Origin: Ophioderma brevispina
Taxonomy: Eukaryota > Echinodermata > Ophiuroidea > Amphilepidida > Ophiodermatidae
NCBI GenBank assembly: GCA_023653785.1
Contig: JAMKCH010058438.1
Span: forward strand, 1-64,000
Reading direction: 5' to 3'
DNA length: 64,000 nt
A model generated the notes under the pieces. It was given only the letters and a program-made list of their open reading frames with translations. It was not told where the DNA came from and did no database searches. Positions within the stretch are counted from its first letter, which is position 1; every line of letters starts with the position of its first letter. Both the position numbers and the translations under genes were made by a program. This document shows positions 23,307 to 35,600 of this stretch, in pieces.

Positions 23307-23691
23307 TTAAATATCACAGAAAAGTCAACACTTCCATGACACTAGGCATGCTTTGTCATATTTGCTCTATAAAGCACACTTGATTGCTGGCCATATATGA
23401 GCAATTTTTTTCGCGTTTGGTCTTCAAACCCGTCATTCTTGGAAAGGTTTTAACAACGCTATAGAAACCGTTACTTAACAAAGTTGGTTCAGTTTTAAAA
23501 GTTTTCTCTAAAGAATCACTAAAACCCTGTGGGTACCCTGATAGCCAACAAAAGATATGCAGCATAATGTTTGGTTGAGATAGAAGCCATCATTTGCCCA
23601 AGCGATTAACAGACATGCATTACACACAACTCAGTGCAATTTTTTTTTTGGTTTGTTAAGGAAAATGAATAAGAAAAACGTACAAACTCAC

Positions 23692-23782
23692 CCCCATAGG
23701 TTGTCGATGTACAATTTCACTTGCGCATGGATAGGCTCGTCTTTTCATGGGTTTGACGATGTAAAAAAGAGTCCATGTATAC
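23692..23782 (-). CDS. Exon-like segment a, copy 1
   Basis: It is flanked on the minus strand by a good acceptor (tagcattttacag) and a good donor (GGG|gtgagt). Translated with phase-2 entry it starts YTWTLFYIVKPMK. After a one-base slip relative to copy 2 it continues DEPIHAQVKLYIDNLWG. Phase-2 entry equals the phase-2 exit of the receptor transmembrane exon at 26309, and its phase-2 exit equals the entry of segment b. This makes it a candidate receptor tail exon. It holds NPM in copy 2 but no NPxY. Confidence 0.4.
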
Positions 23783-24366
23783 CTGTAAAATGCTACTGGT
23801 AAATATGGTTAATGCATGAGCAATAAATATTCTGAACCGTACAGGAAAAAAAAAATTCTATTGTTACAATTATTTTAAAATATCCTATTATCACCAGTAC
23901 CATTCACATTCTTTATACCAACACCCCAACACGTTTCGACATACATTGCTTAGATAGGAGGCAATGGCAACTGAGCTCCAGCTTTGTACATGATAGCTGG
24001 TATTCTGAATAGGAGTCAACTTTAGACCTTGGTTTAATAAACCCAGGGTCGTCCTATATGAGTGGGCTTTTTCCTTAACACTCAACTGAAAAATTGCATC
24101 TTTTGGTTTTATTTATATACATCAAAATTGACAAATTCAATACCTGCACATTTAAAAATGTTTAGCAAGGCTTTCTATGGTGGAATGTATTACCTTCTAA
24201 TAACTTGCTTCCTTGACAGTTTTGATTCCTATTAAACTTTAGTTGGCTGACTTTGATACTGTTACAAAACTATGCGTCACAATTGAATGGGAAAATGTTC
24301 AACTTATACATCCCCTATAAACTATTTAAATATTTCCACAGAAAACACCAACATGAAGTCATATAC

Positions 24367-24501
24367 CTTAAAGTGAAAAATGTCTGAATCAGGTTTTGGG
24401 AGGTACTGACCAGATTCCTTTTCCAGATTTTTGGAAAATTTTGTGGGAATCAGTCTTACTTCCAGCTTCCCCTTGCACTACCCCCCACATGAATAGGATA
24501 G
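24367..24501 (-). CDS. Exon-like segment b, copy 2
   Basis: From KGKLEVRLIPTKFSKNLEK through ESGQYLPKPDSDIFHFK the frame is continuous to AAG|gtatat. Upstream, a 4-base deletion relative to copy 1 (ggtagtgcaagg against ggtagctttggcaagg) breaks the YPIHVGGS start. Each copy therefore repairs the other's frame break, consistent with sequence error or with two alleles. Confidence 0.35.
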
Positions 24502-25342
24502 CTTTTTTGTATTACTATTCCCTTTAAAGCATTAAAAGATATTACCAGTCTGCTTTGAATAGGGAGAGTCACATGCCTAATATTAAAGCATTCACTGCAC
24601 ACATCCACTCACTAGTCCTACATACAGCAGAAATGCAATGCCAAAGAATATTAATATTTCCTTGTTTTAATCATAGGAATACCGAGCAAAATGTTTTTTA
24701 AGACCACTAATGACTAAAGCCATGGGGGACGCATCATTACCTATTTCGGGAAGATGGAAGTTGGGTCTGCCAGCTCAGCAAAATTAATTATTCACATCAC
24801 GAGTACAAGTTTTAGAGTTGGGTGGGAATTTTGTTTAACTCACTAATCAGTCGAGCTAAATTGCTTCAATAGTTGACAATTTTGTTTAAATATAAACTTC
24901 CATGTATCTTGATAACATGTAATGGTGCATCCCCCTTAGGCCCAGTAAACTTAAATAGCACAGAAAAGTCACCACTTCCATGACAATAGGCATGCTTTAG
25001 TCATATTTGCTCTATAAAACACACTTGATTGCTGGCCATATGTGAGCAATTTTTTTAGCGTTTGGTCTTCAAACCCGTCATTCTTGGAAAGGGTTTAACA
25101 AACGCCGTATAGAAACCAGTTACTTTAAACAAAGTGTTTCAGTTTTAAAAGTTTTCTCTAAAGAATCGCTAAAACCCTGTGGGTACCCTGATAGCCAACA
25201 AAAAGATATAGCAGCAATAATGTTGGTTGAGATAGAAGCCATCATTTGCCCAAGCGATTAACAGACATGCATTACACACATACTCAGTGCAATTTTTTTG
25301 GTTTGGTTAAGGAAAATGAATAAGAAAAACGTACAAACTCAA

Positions 25343-25438
25343 CCCCTGCATAGGTTGTCGATGTACAATTTCACTTGCGCATGGATAGGCTCGTCGTTCA
25401 TGGGGTTGACGGATGTAGAAAAAGAGTACAATGTATAC
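25343..25438 (-). CDS. Exon-like segment a, copy 2
   Basis: It reads YTLYSFSTSVNPMNDEPIHA, then QVKLYIDNL in one frame, better than copy 1. Its acceptor is tttacat rather than tttacag, and the donor region reads GGGGttgagt. Both splice sites are damaged relative to copy 1, so it may be unused, or the differences may be sequence errors. Confidence 0.3.
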
Positions 25439-25654
25439 ATGTAAAATGCTACTGGTAAATAGTGGTTAAATGCATGAGCAATAAATATTCTGAACCGTAC
25501 AGGAAAATAAAAATTCTATTGTTACAATGAGTTTATATAATATGCCTATTATCACCATGTACACATTCACATTCTTTATACCAACACACCAACACGTTTC
25601 TACATACATTGCTTAGGAGCAATGGCAACCGAGCTCCATCTTTGTACATGATAG

Positions 25655-25883
25655 CTGGTATTCTGATAGGGAGTCTAACTTTAGACCTGGGTTTAAACCA
25701 GGGTTAGTCCTATATGAGTGGGCTTTTTCCTTCCAACACTAAAAAAGTGCTTTTACGGGTGAGAAATTTCCTCACCAGTTACATTTAACTTTAAGTTTTT
25801 GGAAAGGAAATCAGTTCCACTCGTAGGACTAACCCTGGTTTAAACCCAGTTCTAAAGTTAAGACTCCCTTTCAGAAAACCAGC
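25655..25883. mobile_element. MITE with ~66-bp inverted repeats at the duplication junction
   Basis: The left arm starts gctggtattctgatagggag and continues through ctgggtttaaaccagggtta. The right arm (about 25818-25883) is its reverse complement with a few changes. A matching left arm alone occurs at about 23998-24062, at the end of duplication copy 1. The end of the duplication therefore sits inside this element. Confidence 0.75.
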
Positions 25884-26308
25884 CTTAAAGTATTCTGTAG
25901 AAGATTTTGATCCCCAATAGATTAATTTATTTTTTTTTTTACACCTATTAATATTAAAGGTAGTTATTTTTCTTTACACCAGAGGTAGTGAAACTATGGC
26001 GATTGTGGTTAAGCAACTGGATTCTATGTAATCACACTAACTGACAAACTGTAAAAATATTAAGATATCTTTCTCAGCTTATTATGCGACTCAATTTGAT
26101 CCACTCGGCCAAAGTGGGAATTACGCATTTGAAATGCAAGCTAAATTATGAGCTAAAAACAATATAATTGACATGAAACATCAATTAGCAAAATTATATT
26201 AAGGTTGTGAGTGATTTCAGCAACACCACCTTCGATTACTAAGCATAAATTTTCTTAATTTTTCCCTTCAGCTCTAGCGGATTAGAATGTGATGACAACT
26301 GAACTTAC

Positions 26309-26684
26309 CTCCATAATATGAATACAGCAATGGCAATGATGAAGATAACTAGGACAATGATGCTTATTACTACAACAGCAATGATGGTGCTTTCAGAGTT
26401 GCTACGAGTTGCTGTAACACCAGTAGGTTGTGGGCCCGAGTTATGGGAGCCTGGCTTATTAGGTCCTTTGTTGGGTCCTTTGTTAGAGCCTTTGGTGGGA
26501 GCTGGTGTGGTGGTAAGCAATGATGGATGGGGTGTATGGCCAGTGCAGGTGTGGCCGTCATCTGTGAGATCTTGGCCGTCGGGGCAAAGGCAGCTGTAGC
26601 GGGCAGAATGCTCGGAAAGTTGTGGGGCAACTACGCAGAGGTGAGAGCAACCGCCATTGTTGGTTCCGCAGTGGTTTTCAGAAA
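26309..26684 (-). CDS. Receptor exon 11: EGF-C, stalk and transmembrane helix
   Basis: It is 376 bp, phase 1 to 2. EGF-C is [17 protein letters not shown] through DDGHTC. A short stalk with [14 protein letters not shown] and Thr/Pro residues stands where vertebrate receptors carry an O-glycosylated region. The helix is [20 protein letters not shown], then VFILWR. The exon stops right at the inner membrane face (TGG AG|gtaagt), so the whole cytoplasmic tail must lie in later exons. Confidence 0.93.
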
Positions 26685-29600
26685 CTGAAAATAAACATGA
26701 AAGCCAAGGTTAGTTGGTTACATCCTTCCACTTCTCCTTACAGTCATTTACTTAAAATTTGAAGATGGCAAGAGGCAAACATTTACAAGCTTTAAGACAT
26801 TGAACAAGTTAAAGGTGGGTGATCTGATCAAGGCCAGACTTATTTTCCCCCTCACATAGAAGCATAAACATCTAATTACAAATTTTGAGTTAAAATGGTT
26901 CAGCTGTGTGGATAGTAGAAGCAAAAATGAGCACTAAATTGCCCTGCAAGTGTTAATGTGGTATACCACATTTGGAGACGCTTTTGTTCATGACATCAAA
27001 AGAAAACATTTTCTGGGACTTGCATTTCACTTGGATAATGAGTCAAATATGAACTTTCTTCCTATACCAAATCTCAATTTTGGAGTAAAGTGAGTGGACA
27101 AGATTGTCAATTGGATCACCCATCTTTAAAAACATGATTTAATTAAAAAATAAAGCACTCACAGTTTGACTGTAAAACAGGGTGCATAATGCGCAGGTCC
27201 ATAGGGTTGTACAGGTGGGCAAGTAGTGTATTTCTTTCTGTGCCGTCAAATTTCTTTGCCCTCATAATAGCAGCCTTCTCCCAGTCAGTCCAGTAGACAA
27301 AGTCCTCAAAACGGCCACAGAGAAAGGATGTGGTAGGATGCTGTCCGAGTTGATCAAGGTGCGTCTGTTCATACCATCAAAATCGCAGCTGCTGAGAGTG
27401 TGCATCTTGGCATCCACCCAGTAGAGGAGTTCCGAGAAGTAGTCGATGGAGAGACCATTTGGCCACATCATGTCCCTGGTAACAATAGCCTGTCGTGCCA
27501 TGCCGTTCATTCCTGCGCGCTCAATCCTAGGCTCTGCACCCCAGTCAGTCCAGAACATGAATCTATTGGAAAGGGAAAATTACATAGCGGGCATTTAATT
27601 ATAGGCTGGAAGAGTACTAGGAAGATCAGAATACATGCTTCAACGTAAACAGCTGTAATTTGGTATCAAACAGGCGGTGGCGGCCAAGCCTCATTATAGC
27701 AACTCACCAAAAATGTGAAAGAAATTACAGCAATAGTGAGTGCAAACCACAACCAATTTGGGTACTTTGATGTGGGTCAGTCATGGGTGTACCCATGACC
27801 CACATACAACCTTGTCCTTGTTCGTTATTCAGACAAAAAATTCCAGTGGAGTTGATTCTTCAACTCCAACGGTTTTGGAATAAGAAAAATATTCCTTGAC
27901 AACATAAAAAATTCAGATTTTTTTTATCAAGATTTCGCTTTTACGTGTTAAACCAATGGTGACGTCTGAAATTTGGATTTCTGGGCCGCCCTCCCCTGGT
28001 ATCAAACATTCTAGTGCAGCACTAAAGACTTACCCAGTTCGTGGGTCAAGCACGATAGCCCTTGGCTCATCCAAACCATTCTCAATCAGTCTTTTCCTCT
28101 TTTCACCATCCAGGCTGGCTACACTGATGGCATCTTCACCGGTGTCTGTCCAGTACAGGTTGCTATGGATCCAGTCTACTGCAACGCCGTCTGCAGTTTG
28201 TACCTCTGCAACAACATGGTGTCCAGCTGCACTGCCAAGCTGGTGGATGTCTCCACTGTAGAAAAGAACATATCCATTTGTTAGTCAAAAAAGAAAAACA
28301 GAGTGCCTTTTCTTGCTTGTTGGGCAAGAACCTCAACTGGTTCATTTAGGTTGCCTTTCCAAAGATATGGAGCATTTCTGAGGGTAGGGCATATTTCACA
28401 TCAACTTCCATGCCTCTCGGAAGTAAGGCTCAAGAGATAGTTATGGTAGATGGCCGAGAGGAAACAAAGGGCATGGTTGCCTTTGCATGCTGCTCAAGCA
28501 TTTAATCCGTGTAAGTTGTAAGGAAAGGGTTAATGAAACAATTCATAAATTTACCATTGAATTTGTTCATCAAGGACGTCAGTCCAGTACAATCTATTAC
28601 TAGGCACATGATAGTCTAGAGCTACAGCACTTCGGAGGTCATCAAAAAGCAGGCGGTATTCGTTGGTAAAAATGTTGAACTCTCTAATGTCATTACGGTT
28701 GGAAAAGACAATGAGTGGGGTTGGACCGCTGGCCTTGCAGGTTCTCAAGTCTGACTCCATGAAGAATCCTTCGCTGCATTTGCATGTGAAACTACCCTCG
28801 GTGTTGTGGCATGTTTGGCTGCATGGGGGTACAGTGGCCTTGCACTCGTTGATATCAACGCATGTACGGTTGTTTTGCAGTTCATAACCTTCATCACAGC
28901 TGCAGTAGTAGCCATTGGGAAGATTGTGGCAATTTTGATCACACCCACCGTTGTTAGTTTGACATTCATCAATAGCTGGAGAAAACAAAGGAAATGTTGC
29001 ATTTAGAAAATTCGTTTAATTTTTGAGTGTTTTTTTAAAAAGGTTTGGTAACATCTTTCCCTAATTAAAGTTGTAGGGAACCCCACATGATTTGCCATGG
29101 ACCCAATATTAGAGTTGCTATGTCTTTAAATTTAACTGTAACCAGTAATTATGCCTTACTAAGCAAAATGGAGATCAATTTTGTTTTTTCCTTTGATTCA
29201 GAAGGCCAAAATTGTGATTTCGGGTGCTCTTCTATAGTGGGCAGGGTTACAGCCAATTAATTTGTAAAACTTGGTTCACATTTTTGCACTTGGATAAAAA
29301 AAAGGAACAGCAGTCCTATATAGGTTGCCTGATTATGTGGTCAATGAATAAGTGTAGAGCAATGTAATGACCCTAAGTGACTCCTGAATGACCTTTGACC
29401 TCATTTGTTACTCCACATAGGACCCCTTGTCTTAAATGCAATGTATAAGCATACCAAGTATGAACTTGATCCATCACTTCACCAAAAAGCTACAGTGAGT
29501 GAACAAAGTCAAAAGATACAAGCCATACTTAATGTTTGAAAGGACAAATCATGCTGACATAAGGTCTTCCAATTGCATTGGACGACTAGTAAAAATGGAT

Positions 29601-32600
29601 AATTTCTTATTTGACAAATCATGTGCGACATCAATCTTAAGTGCCTAACAAACTATCCCACTAATTCAACTTACAGCATACTGTTCCAAGTGGTTCATCT
29701 CCCCAGTCTCCACAGTCATTGTTTCCATCGCAAACCTTGTTCAACTCGATGCAGTCGCCGTTGTTACACTGGTAATGGGTGTGGCTATCGCACTCTGGTG
29801 TTGGAGCTGCAAGGGAAAAAACCAATTAATCCAACTTTAGAAAATTTGTTAACTATGACGGCAGTTTGCTGGGTACATTGCGATATTTAAGTCTAATTGA
29901 AAATTTGCTAAATATTGTTACAGTACTACTGTCGCAAAGGTGGCCAGCTTTATTCATCCAATTCGCAATTTTTTTTAAACGAAACTTACGAGAACATCTG
30001 CTGGGGCTTTCATCTGATCCGTCCACACAGTCACGAATACTGTTGCATTCTTTGGTTCCATCCACGCATTGGCCATTGTCGCACGTAAACTGGTAGCTTG
30101 CACACGTCTCTTGAGCAACTGTTTAAAATTAAAAATTTAATTTGACAATTAGAAAAATGCACAACTGAAGGTTTGCTTTTATTTCTACCTAAAGGCGGAT
30201 GTTTCGATTTTGACATTTTCTATTCTACTTCGTACCAAAAGACTGATACAAGTATACATGTATGCTCACTTAACTTCACATGCAACTAAGTTTGAACAGG
30301 CACCAATTTTTTATTTTTTTTTATCTTTTAAAGTTGACAGACACATGCACACACCTCTATGTAGCATTTTATTTGTTATCAGTGAAACATTGGTATCCAG
30401 GTGTTTTGAACCAATCCCATAATGCATTGTAATGTGCCTATACTGTATTGTACTAAATGCATGTCGGTACTCGGGGATAAGTGTTCCAAATGTTTAACTT
30501 AAGGACATGGCACATTTCATGCCCATGCTAAAAATACCCAAGTACTAATAAAATGAGTAAAAGCCAGGGTTTTTATGGGTTGATGTGATCCCACAAAAAA
30601 CCCATGAACCTGCTGCGCTGAAATTTTCCCAAATTGGTGTATTGTGGGCTTGACTCCAATACACCCCGATGTGGCCTACTGCAATAGCTTTCCCCACTAC
30701 AAACTTGTTGGGCGAGATTATGCCAGAAAAATTTGCATCATCTCTCAGATACACCAATTATCCACTTGGGCTAAAGAACTAGAAATGGGTAAAACCCATA
30801 ATTGGGACTCCTACAAACCAGTAAAAAAATTTTCTGGCTTCAAACGTTATTCATCATGGTAAACAAGTTGGTAGGTATTGGAAACAATGGAGTGTCAAGT
30901 TTGGATTTTCTGTGTCCAGTTCCACTCTACACAAAATTTAGCTGCCATTTGAGAAACAGACTACAGGTCTGCAACCATTGGCCAGTACTCCCATCTGAAC
31001 GAGTTTACGACTAACACTTACCACATTCTGGCAAAGTTTCATCTGAATTGTCCGGACAGTCACTGTCGCCGTCACATTTCCAAGACACATGGATGCAAGT
31101 TCCGCTGCTGCACATAAAGTCACGGCTGCCACAAGCGTTCGGAGGCTCTGTACCACACTGCTCCTGGGACTCGTCGGCACCATCGCGGCAGTCGTAGTCT
31201 CCGTCGCACACCCATCGGTCAGGGATGCAGGTGCTGGTGTCGGGGCACATGAAGTCACCTGCAGCACATGTGGGTTCAGGACAGTTGGCCTCATCAGAGC
31301 TATCACCGCAATCATCCTCTTGGTCACAGTGCCACCTCAGTGTGATGCATTTGCCATTTCCACAGGTGAATTCGTCTGCGCGGCATGTTAGATTTTCTGC
31401 GTTTGTTGAGAATATATAAATATTTACATTTGTTTAAGATTTGTATTCCAAAGAAACATTTAACACTTATTAAGACCGAGTTTATTCGATTTCCAAAAAA
31501 TAGTGAACAAGCAATTTGTTTTGGCCTAAGCAGAAATGCAAAAACTTGAATACAAAAAGAAATAGTAGTAAAAAAATACACAGGAAATCAAACACAAGGA
31601 AATCACACAACTTAAGGAGTTTGAATTAGATTTAATTTACTAAACAAAGCAATAATAACATACCACATCCTTGTTCATCTATTCCATTGGGACAGTCGGC
31701 ATCATGATCACACTGCCATGTTGGAGGGATGCAAGGGTCGCCAAATCCACAGCTAAATTGGTCTGAACGGCACGTTCTCTCAGCTGTTAAAAGAAAGGAC
31801 ACAAGAAAACAAAATTAAAAGTCATGAACCACCCTGGGATACATGTAAACAAACTTTGGTTACCAATAAAAAAATCTTTCAAACATCGCCATTTTAGCTA
31901 GAAACAATAACAATGAGTGAACTTGAACCATGCATCTTGGTAGGTTATTGGCCTCACTATTGTCAGTATGTGGTAGTTCCCCAGATGCTAATAACACTTC
32001 GTTAGAAAAACAATCTCTACAACACTACATGATGGAATGTTGAAGAGACAATTTGTACTTTTCATAATGTGTGGCCCAGCTATGAATATTCTCTAGTTCT
32101 TTAAATTGACATGCAGGAATTAAAAAATATTACTTTCAAGACACTCTTTGCAAGTCCAGTTGACGGGGTTAAGCCATATCAGCCTAAAGCAAGCCCGCAA
32201 AAAATGGTCATAGCATGGTAAAGTTGAGTCACTTTGAAGCGCTCTTTGCTATGGTTAACGGAAATCCCCCAGCCAACCAACTATAGCAGGTGTGAGGGCA
32301 ATAGGTCCTGCCACTGGGGGCCATGTTAACTGGCTAGAATACACTCCAAGAATGCTCAGCTTATCAGCCACCACGGCTGGAAAAAATAAATTTTTCCCGG
32401 CAAGGAAGTCAAGATTTCCCGCGACTTATACGGCTGTTTTGCAGACATCGCGGAGTGTTAGCGGCAACAGGGGGGTTGTTTGAGGGGGATCTCCCCCCCT
32501 CAGAAGCTGAAGCTTTTTGAAAAATCGAGTTGCAATCGAAGCTATTTGGTGCGCATTTTTAACACCTTTTAAGCGATATGGTAAGCTCAGAATCGTTATA

Positions 32601-35600
32601 GATTGTGCCCAAATCGACCCTTAATTTACCACATACCAAGCAAAATACAACGGGAGAAGCTAAGATTACTTACACAATAATATCAAGTTCTGACTGTTTG
32701 CTGATTTGTTTTCAAGCAGTCCCCATGTTATTTTCACACGAGAGTGATGGAAGACGAGCTGTGTGTAAGACAGCACCATCACCCATTTTGCTATGCAGTT
32801 GATGTCATATTTTGCTAGATTCAGCCACTTTTTTTTTTTTTTTTTTTTCAGCTAAATTGGTCTGAACGGCACGTTCTCTCAGCTGTTAAAAGAAAGGACA
32901 CAAGAAAACAAAATTAAAAGTCATGAACCACCCTGGGATACATGTAAACAAACTTTGGTTACCAATAAAAAAATCTTTCAAACATCGCCATTTTAGCTAG
33001 AAACAATAACAATGAGTGAACTTGAACCATGCATCTTGGTAGGTTATTGGCCTCACTATTGTCAGTATGTGGTAGTTCCCCAGATGCTAATAACACTTCG
33101 TTAGAAAAACAATCTCTACAACACTACATGATGGAATGTTGAAGAGACAATTTGTACTTTTCATAATATGTGGCCTAGCTATGAATATTCTCTAGTTCTT
33201 TAAATTGACATGCAGGAATTAAAAAATATTACTTTCAAGACACTCTTTGCAAGTCCAGTTGACAGGGTTAAGCCGTATCAGCCTAAAGCAAGCCAACAAA
33301 AAATGGTCATAGCATGGTAAAGTTGAGTCACTTTGAAGTGCTCTTTGCTATGGTTAGCGGAAATCCCCCAGCCAACCAACTATAGCAGGTGTGAGGGCAA
33401 TAGGTCCTGCCTCTGGGGGCCATGTTAACTGGCTAGAATACACTCCAAGAACGCTCTGAGCTTATCAGCCACTTTACATTCCCAGGATAAAAGTGCAATG
33501 TCATCTGAATTCAACCCCTCAAGTTCTCAGAATGATTAGAAATGTTGGAAGGTTCAAGGATTGCTGCTTATTTTATTTGGAAAAGCCAAGTTTTTGTTTT
33601 GCACTACTGTTACGCTCCATTGGACTTCGCCAGGGTTGTATGTAGTTTTTCATTGTCTTAAAAAGAAATCAAGGCCAAGATTGTTTGTGTACAACTACTA
33701 CCTCAGCTAGAATGTTCCAGGGTTTACGACTTTTTAGAAATCAAACAAGTACCTACATTTTAATTTGCGTCATTGTCTATTTCTTGTTAGGATTTTTATC
33801 CTTCATAAAATCTTGCATTGTCATAAATATTGGTTTCTTTTCCCACCAGAAAAATACAATTTATGCAAAATGCTTCCTGAATTAAGCTTGCCTTGGGCAA
33901 AGTAAAATTTCACAATTCATCACAGGTACTAGTACGTAAGTATTGAAAAGGGTTACATTTATATGATATTACAGTACATCCACCCCGTAACTACATACAC
34001 GTAGGTCCTTTTTGTGAGCACAGTATATTTGAAGTATGCCTGCTTGGCAGAAAACCAGTCCTAGAATGTCTGGGCTGCATGCAAATTACAGCAAGTAGTG
34101 CAATGTGAGTACATGCACATTGCACAGCACACACCACCGCCCTAATTGTCTGTCATGGCACTAACTTGGCCAGCATTTTCTACTTCGCCATTAATATTAT
34201 AGGCACACATAGTTATTTAACCCACCGCAGCCTTCAAAAAGTATTAAATACAGGTCTATTCGTCTACAAAAATTGTATTGGCAATCGCAAGTCAGGAACC
34301 GCATAATGGTATTCAGACTGGACAAAAAACCTATTCAATTGTATTTCCTCCTCTAACCCCTCTGCTCTCCACATTGGCTATTAATTCTGCAACAATGCAC
34401 TCCTTTAACAATACTCTTCAACTTTGAACTCTTTCCAAGTGGGTGAACACTAGTGTGAAGTAACCACTGGTCTTTGTTGGAATTTAGGTAGTAGGTACAT
34501 TCCATTATTTTCAAGGGCAAGTTATAGGCTACCATGTGGGAAATTGCAAAAATGTGGAAACAAATTAGTTTTAGGGTGTGGGGGAGGGGTGTCATTTTGG
34601 GGCAAGGCTCTGCTCGATTTAGAAAATTAAATATACATGCAGAGCCAAAGTAACATGCATTTGTGCATGTAAAAAACCACTAAATCAAGCCCTGTTTTGG
34701 GGACTGGCAATAGCCCATTGCCAATAGGGGTTCCTTAAAGATACAAACGATTAAAAATGGTTCCATTCTTGGATTAAACACTGCAATTTGGCTTTCTACT
34801 TGCATCATCCCATGTAAAATGACCTGCCAGTTATTTTTAGGGCCTGATTACTCTCTTCCCAGGGGCTGGCAACATGTTCAGACTATGGGGAAAATCAACT
34901 TGTACTCAGCAAAGAGATCACAAGGCATGTGCATAACATGGCAAATTGTTGGTCAGGAAGTGAACCATCAGTGGTACATTGGAAATGGAAATTTACAGCA
35001 TTTTATACTGAACTCAAGTTATTCTAAGCTTTGTGAACAATCCCATTACAAACAGGATTTCTATGCTATAGATTTTCAGTGGTCACAAATATATGCCCTT
35101 AATGGTAATTTTCCAGATGCCTTCACACCAATTTCTTATCCAGTCATCAGTCCATAATCTGAGTAAATGATACTTTAAAAGGGGTACTACCTGCATCTGC
35201 ATCAACCCCACCACTCGCCATTAAACCTGGTATATTTGTATTATATTAGGTTTAACTTGCCATTTTTGTTTTTTTGCATCAATACGTTTATATTTTGTAT
35301 GCAGTTTATTTTCTTGTGTATTTTTGTGAATGCACCGCCCTAATTGGCGTGTGCCGCTGTTGTAAAAGCGTACGTTCAGGTACTTGGGTTGTTTACAATT
35401 AGGCCTAAAAAAAAATGTTTGATTGGCATAACAGAAAAATAGGGTAGGTAGGTCGGTCGGATTTTTTTTTGTTTCACATACCAAGAACACAAAATATATG
35501 ACACCATACAAAAACAAATGGCACATCTTCACTTTTTCGGTAACACATCTTTTATTTGGGGTTTTCATTTTGAATGTCCTGCAAGTCCTTTAACGTTACC

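Larger units (their letters stand above)
21684..24070 (-). repeat. Tandem duplication, copy 1 (carries a 735-bp insertion)
   Basis: It is colinear with 24071-25735 apart from the insertion at 22572-23306. Shared landmarks are gaaaaattgcatcttttggt, aaactatttaaatatttcca, ccatgggggacgcatcatt, aggcccagtaaactta, aagcgattaacagacatgca and cttgcgcatggataggctcg. Differences are mainly 1-4-base indels. Both copies hold the same two exon-like segments. Confidence 0.9.
24071..25735 (-). repeat. Tandem duplication, copy 2 (no insertion)
   Basis: This is the second copy of the 1.65-kb unit, retaining the uninterrupted TTAA site at 24951-24954. The boundary with copy 1 falls beside a gtcctatatgagtgggcttt phrase that also closes copy 2, so the unit length is clear. 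A minus-strand AATAAA lies at 24108-24113; copy 1 has one at 21728-21733. Confidence 0.9.

Noticed and set aside
1..26308. Search for a canonical NPxY cytoplasmic-tail exon downstream of the membrane exon
   Set aside because: I checked the minus strand of 18.2-26.3 kb by eye and found no in-frame NPxY. Positions below 18.2 kb were only skimmed, so absence is not proven.
34819..35157. 112-codon plus-strand ORF in intron 3
   Set aside because: No domain, signal peptide or splice context; the length is within chance for this much AT-rich DNA.
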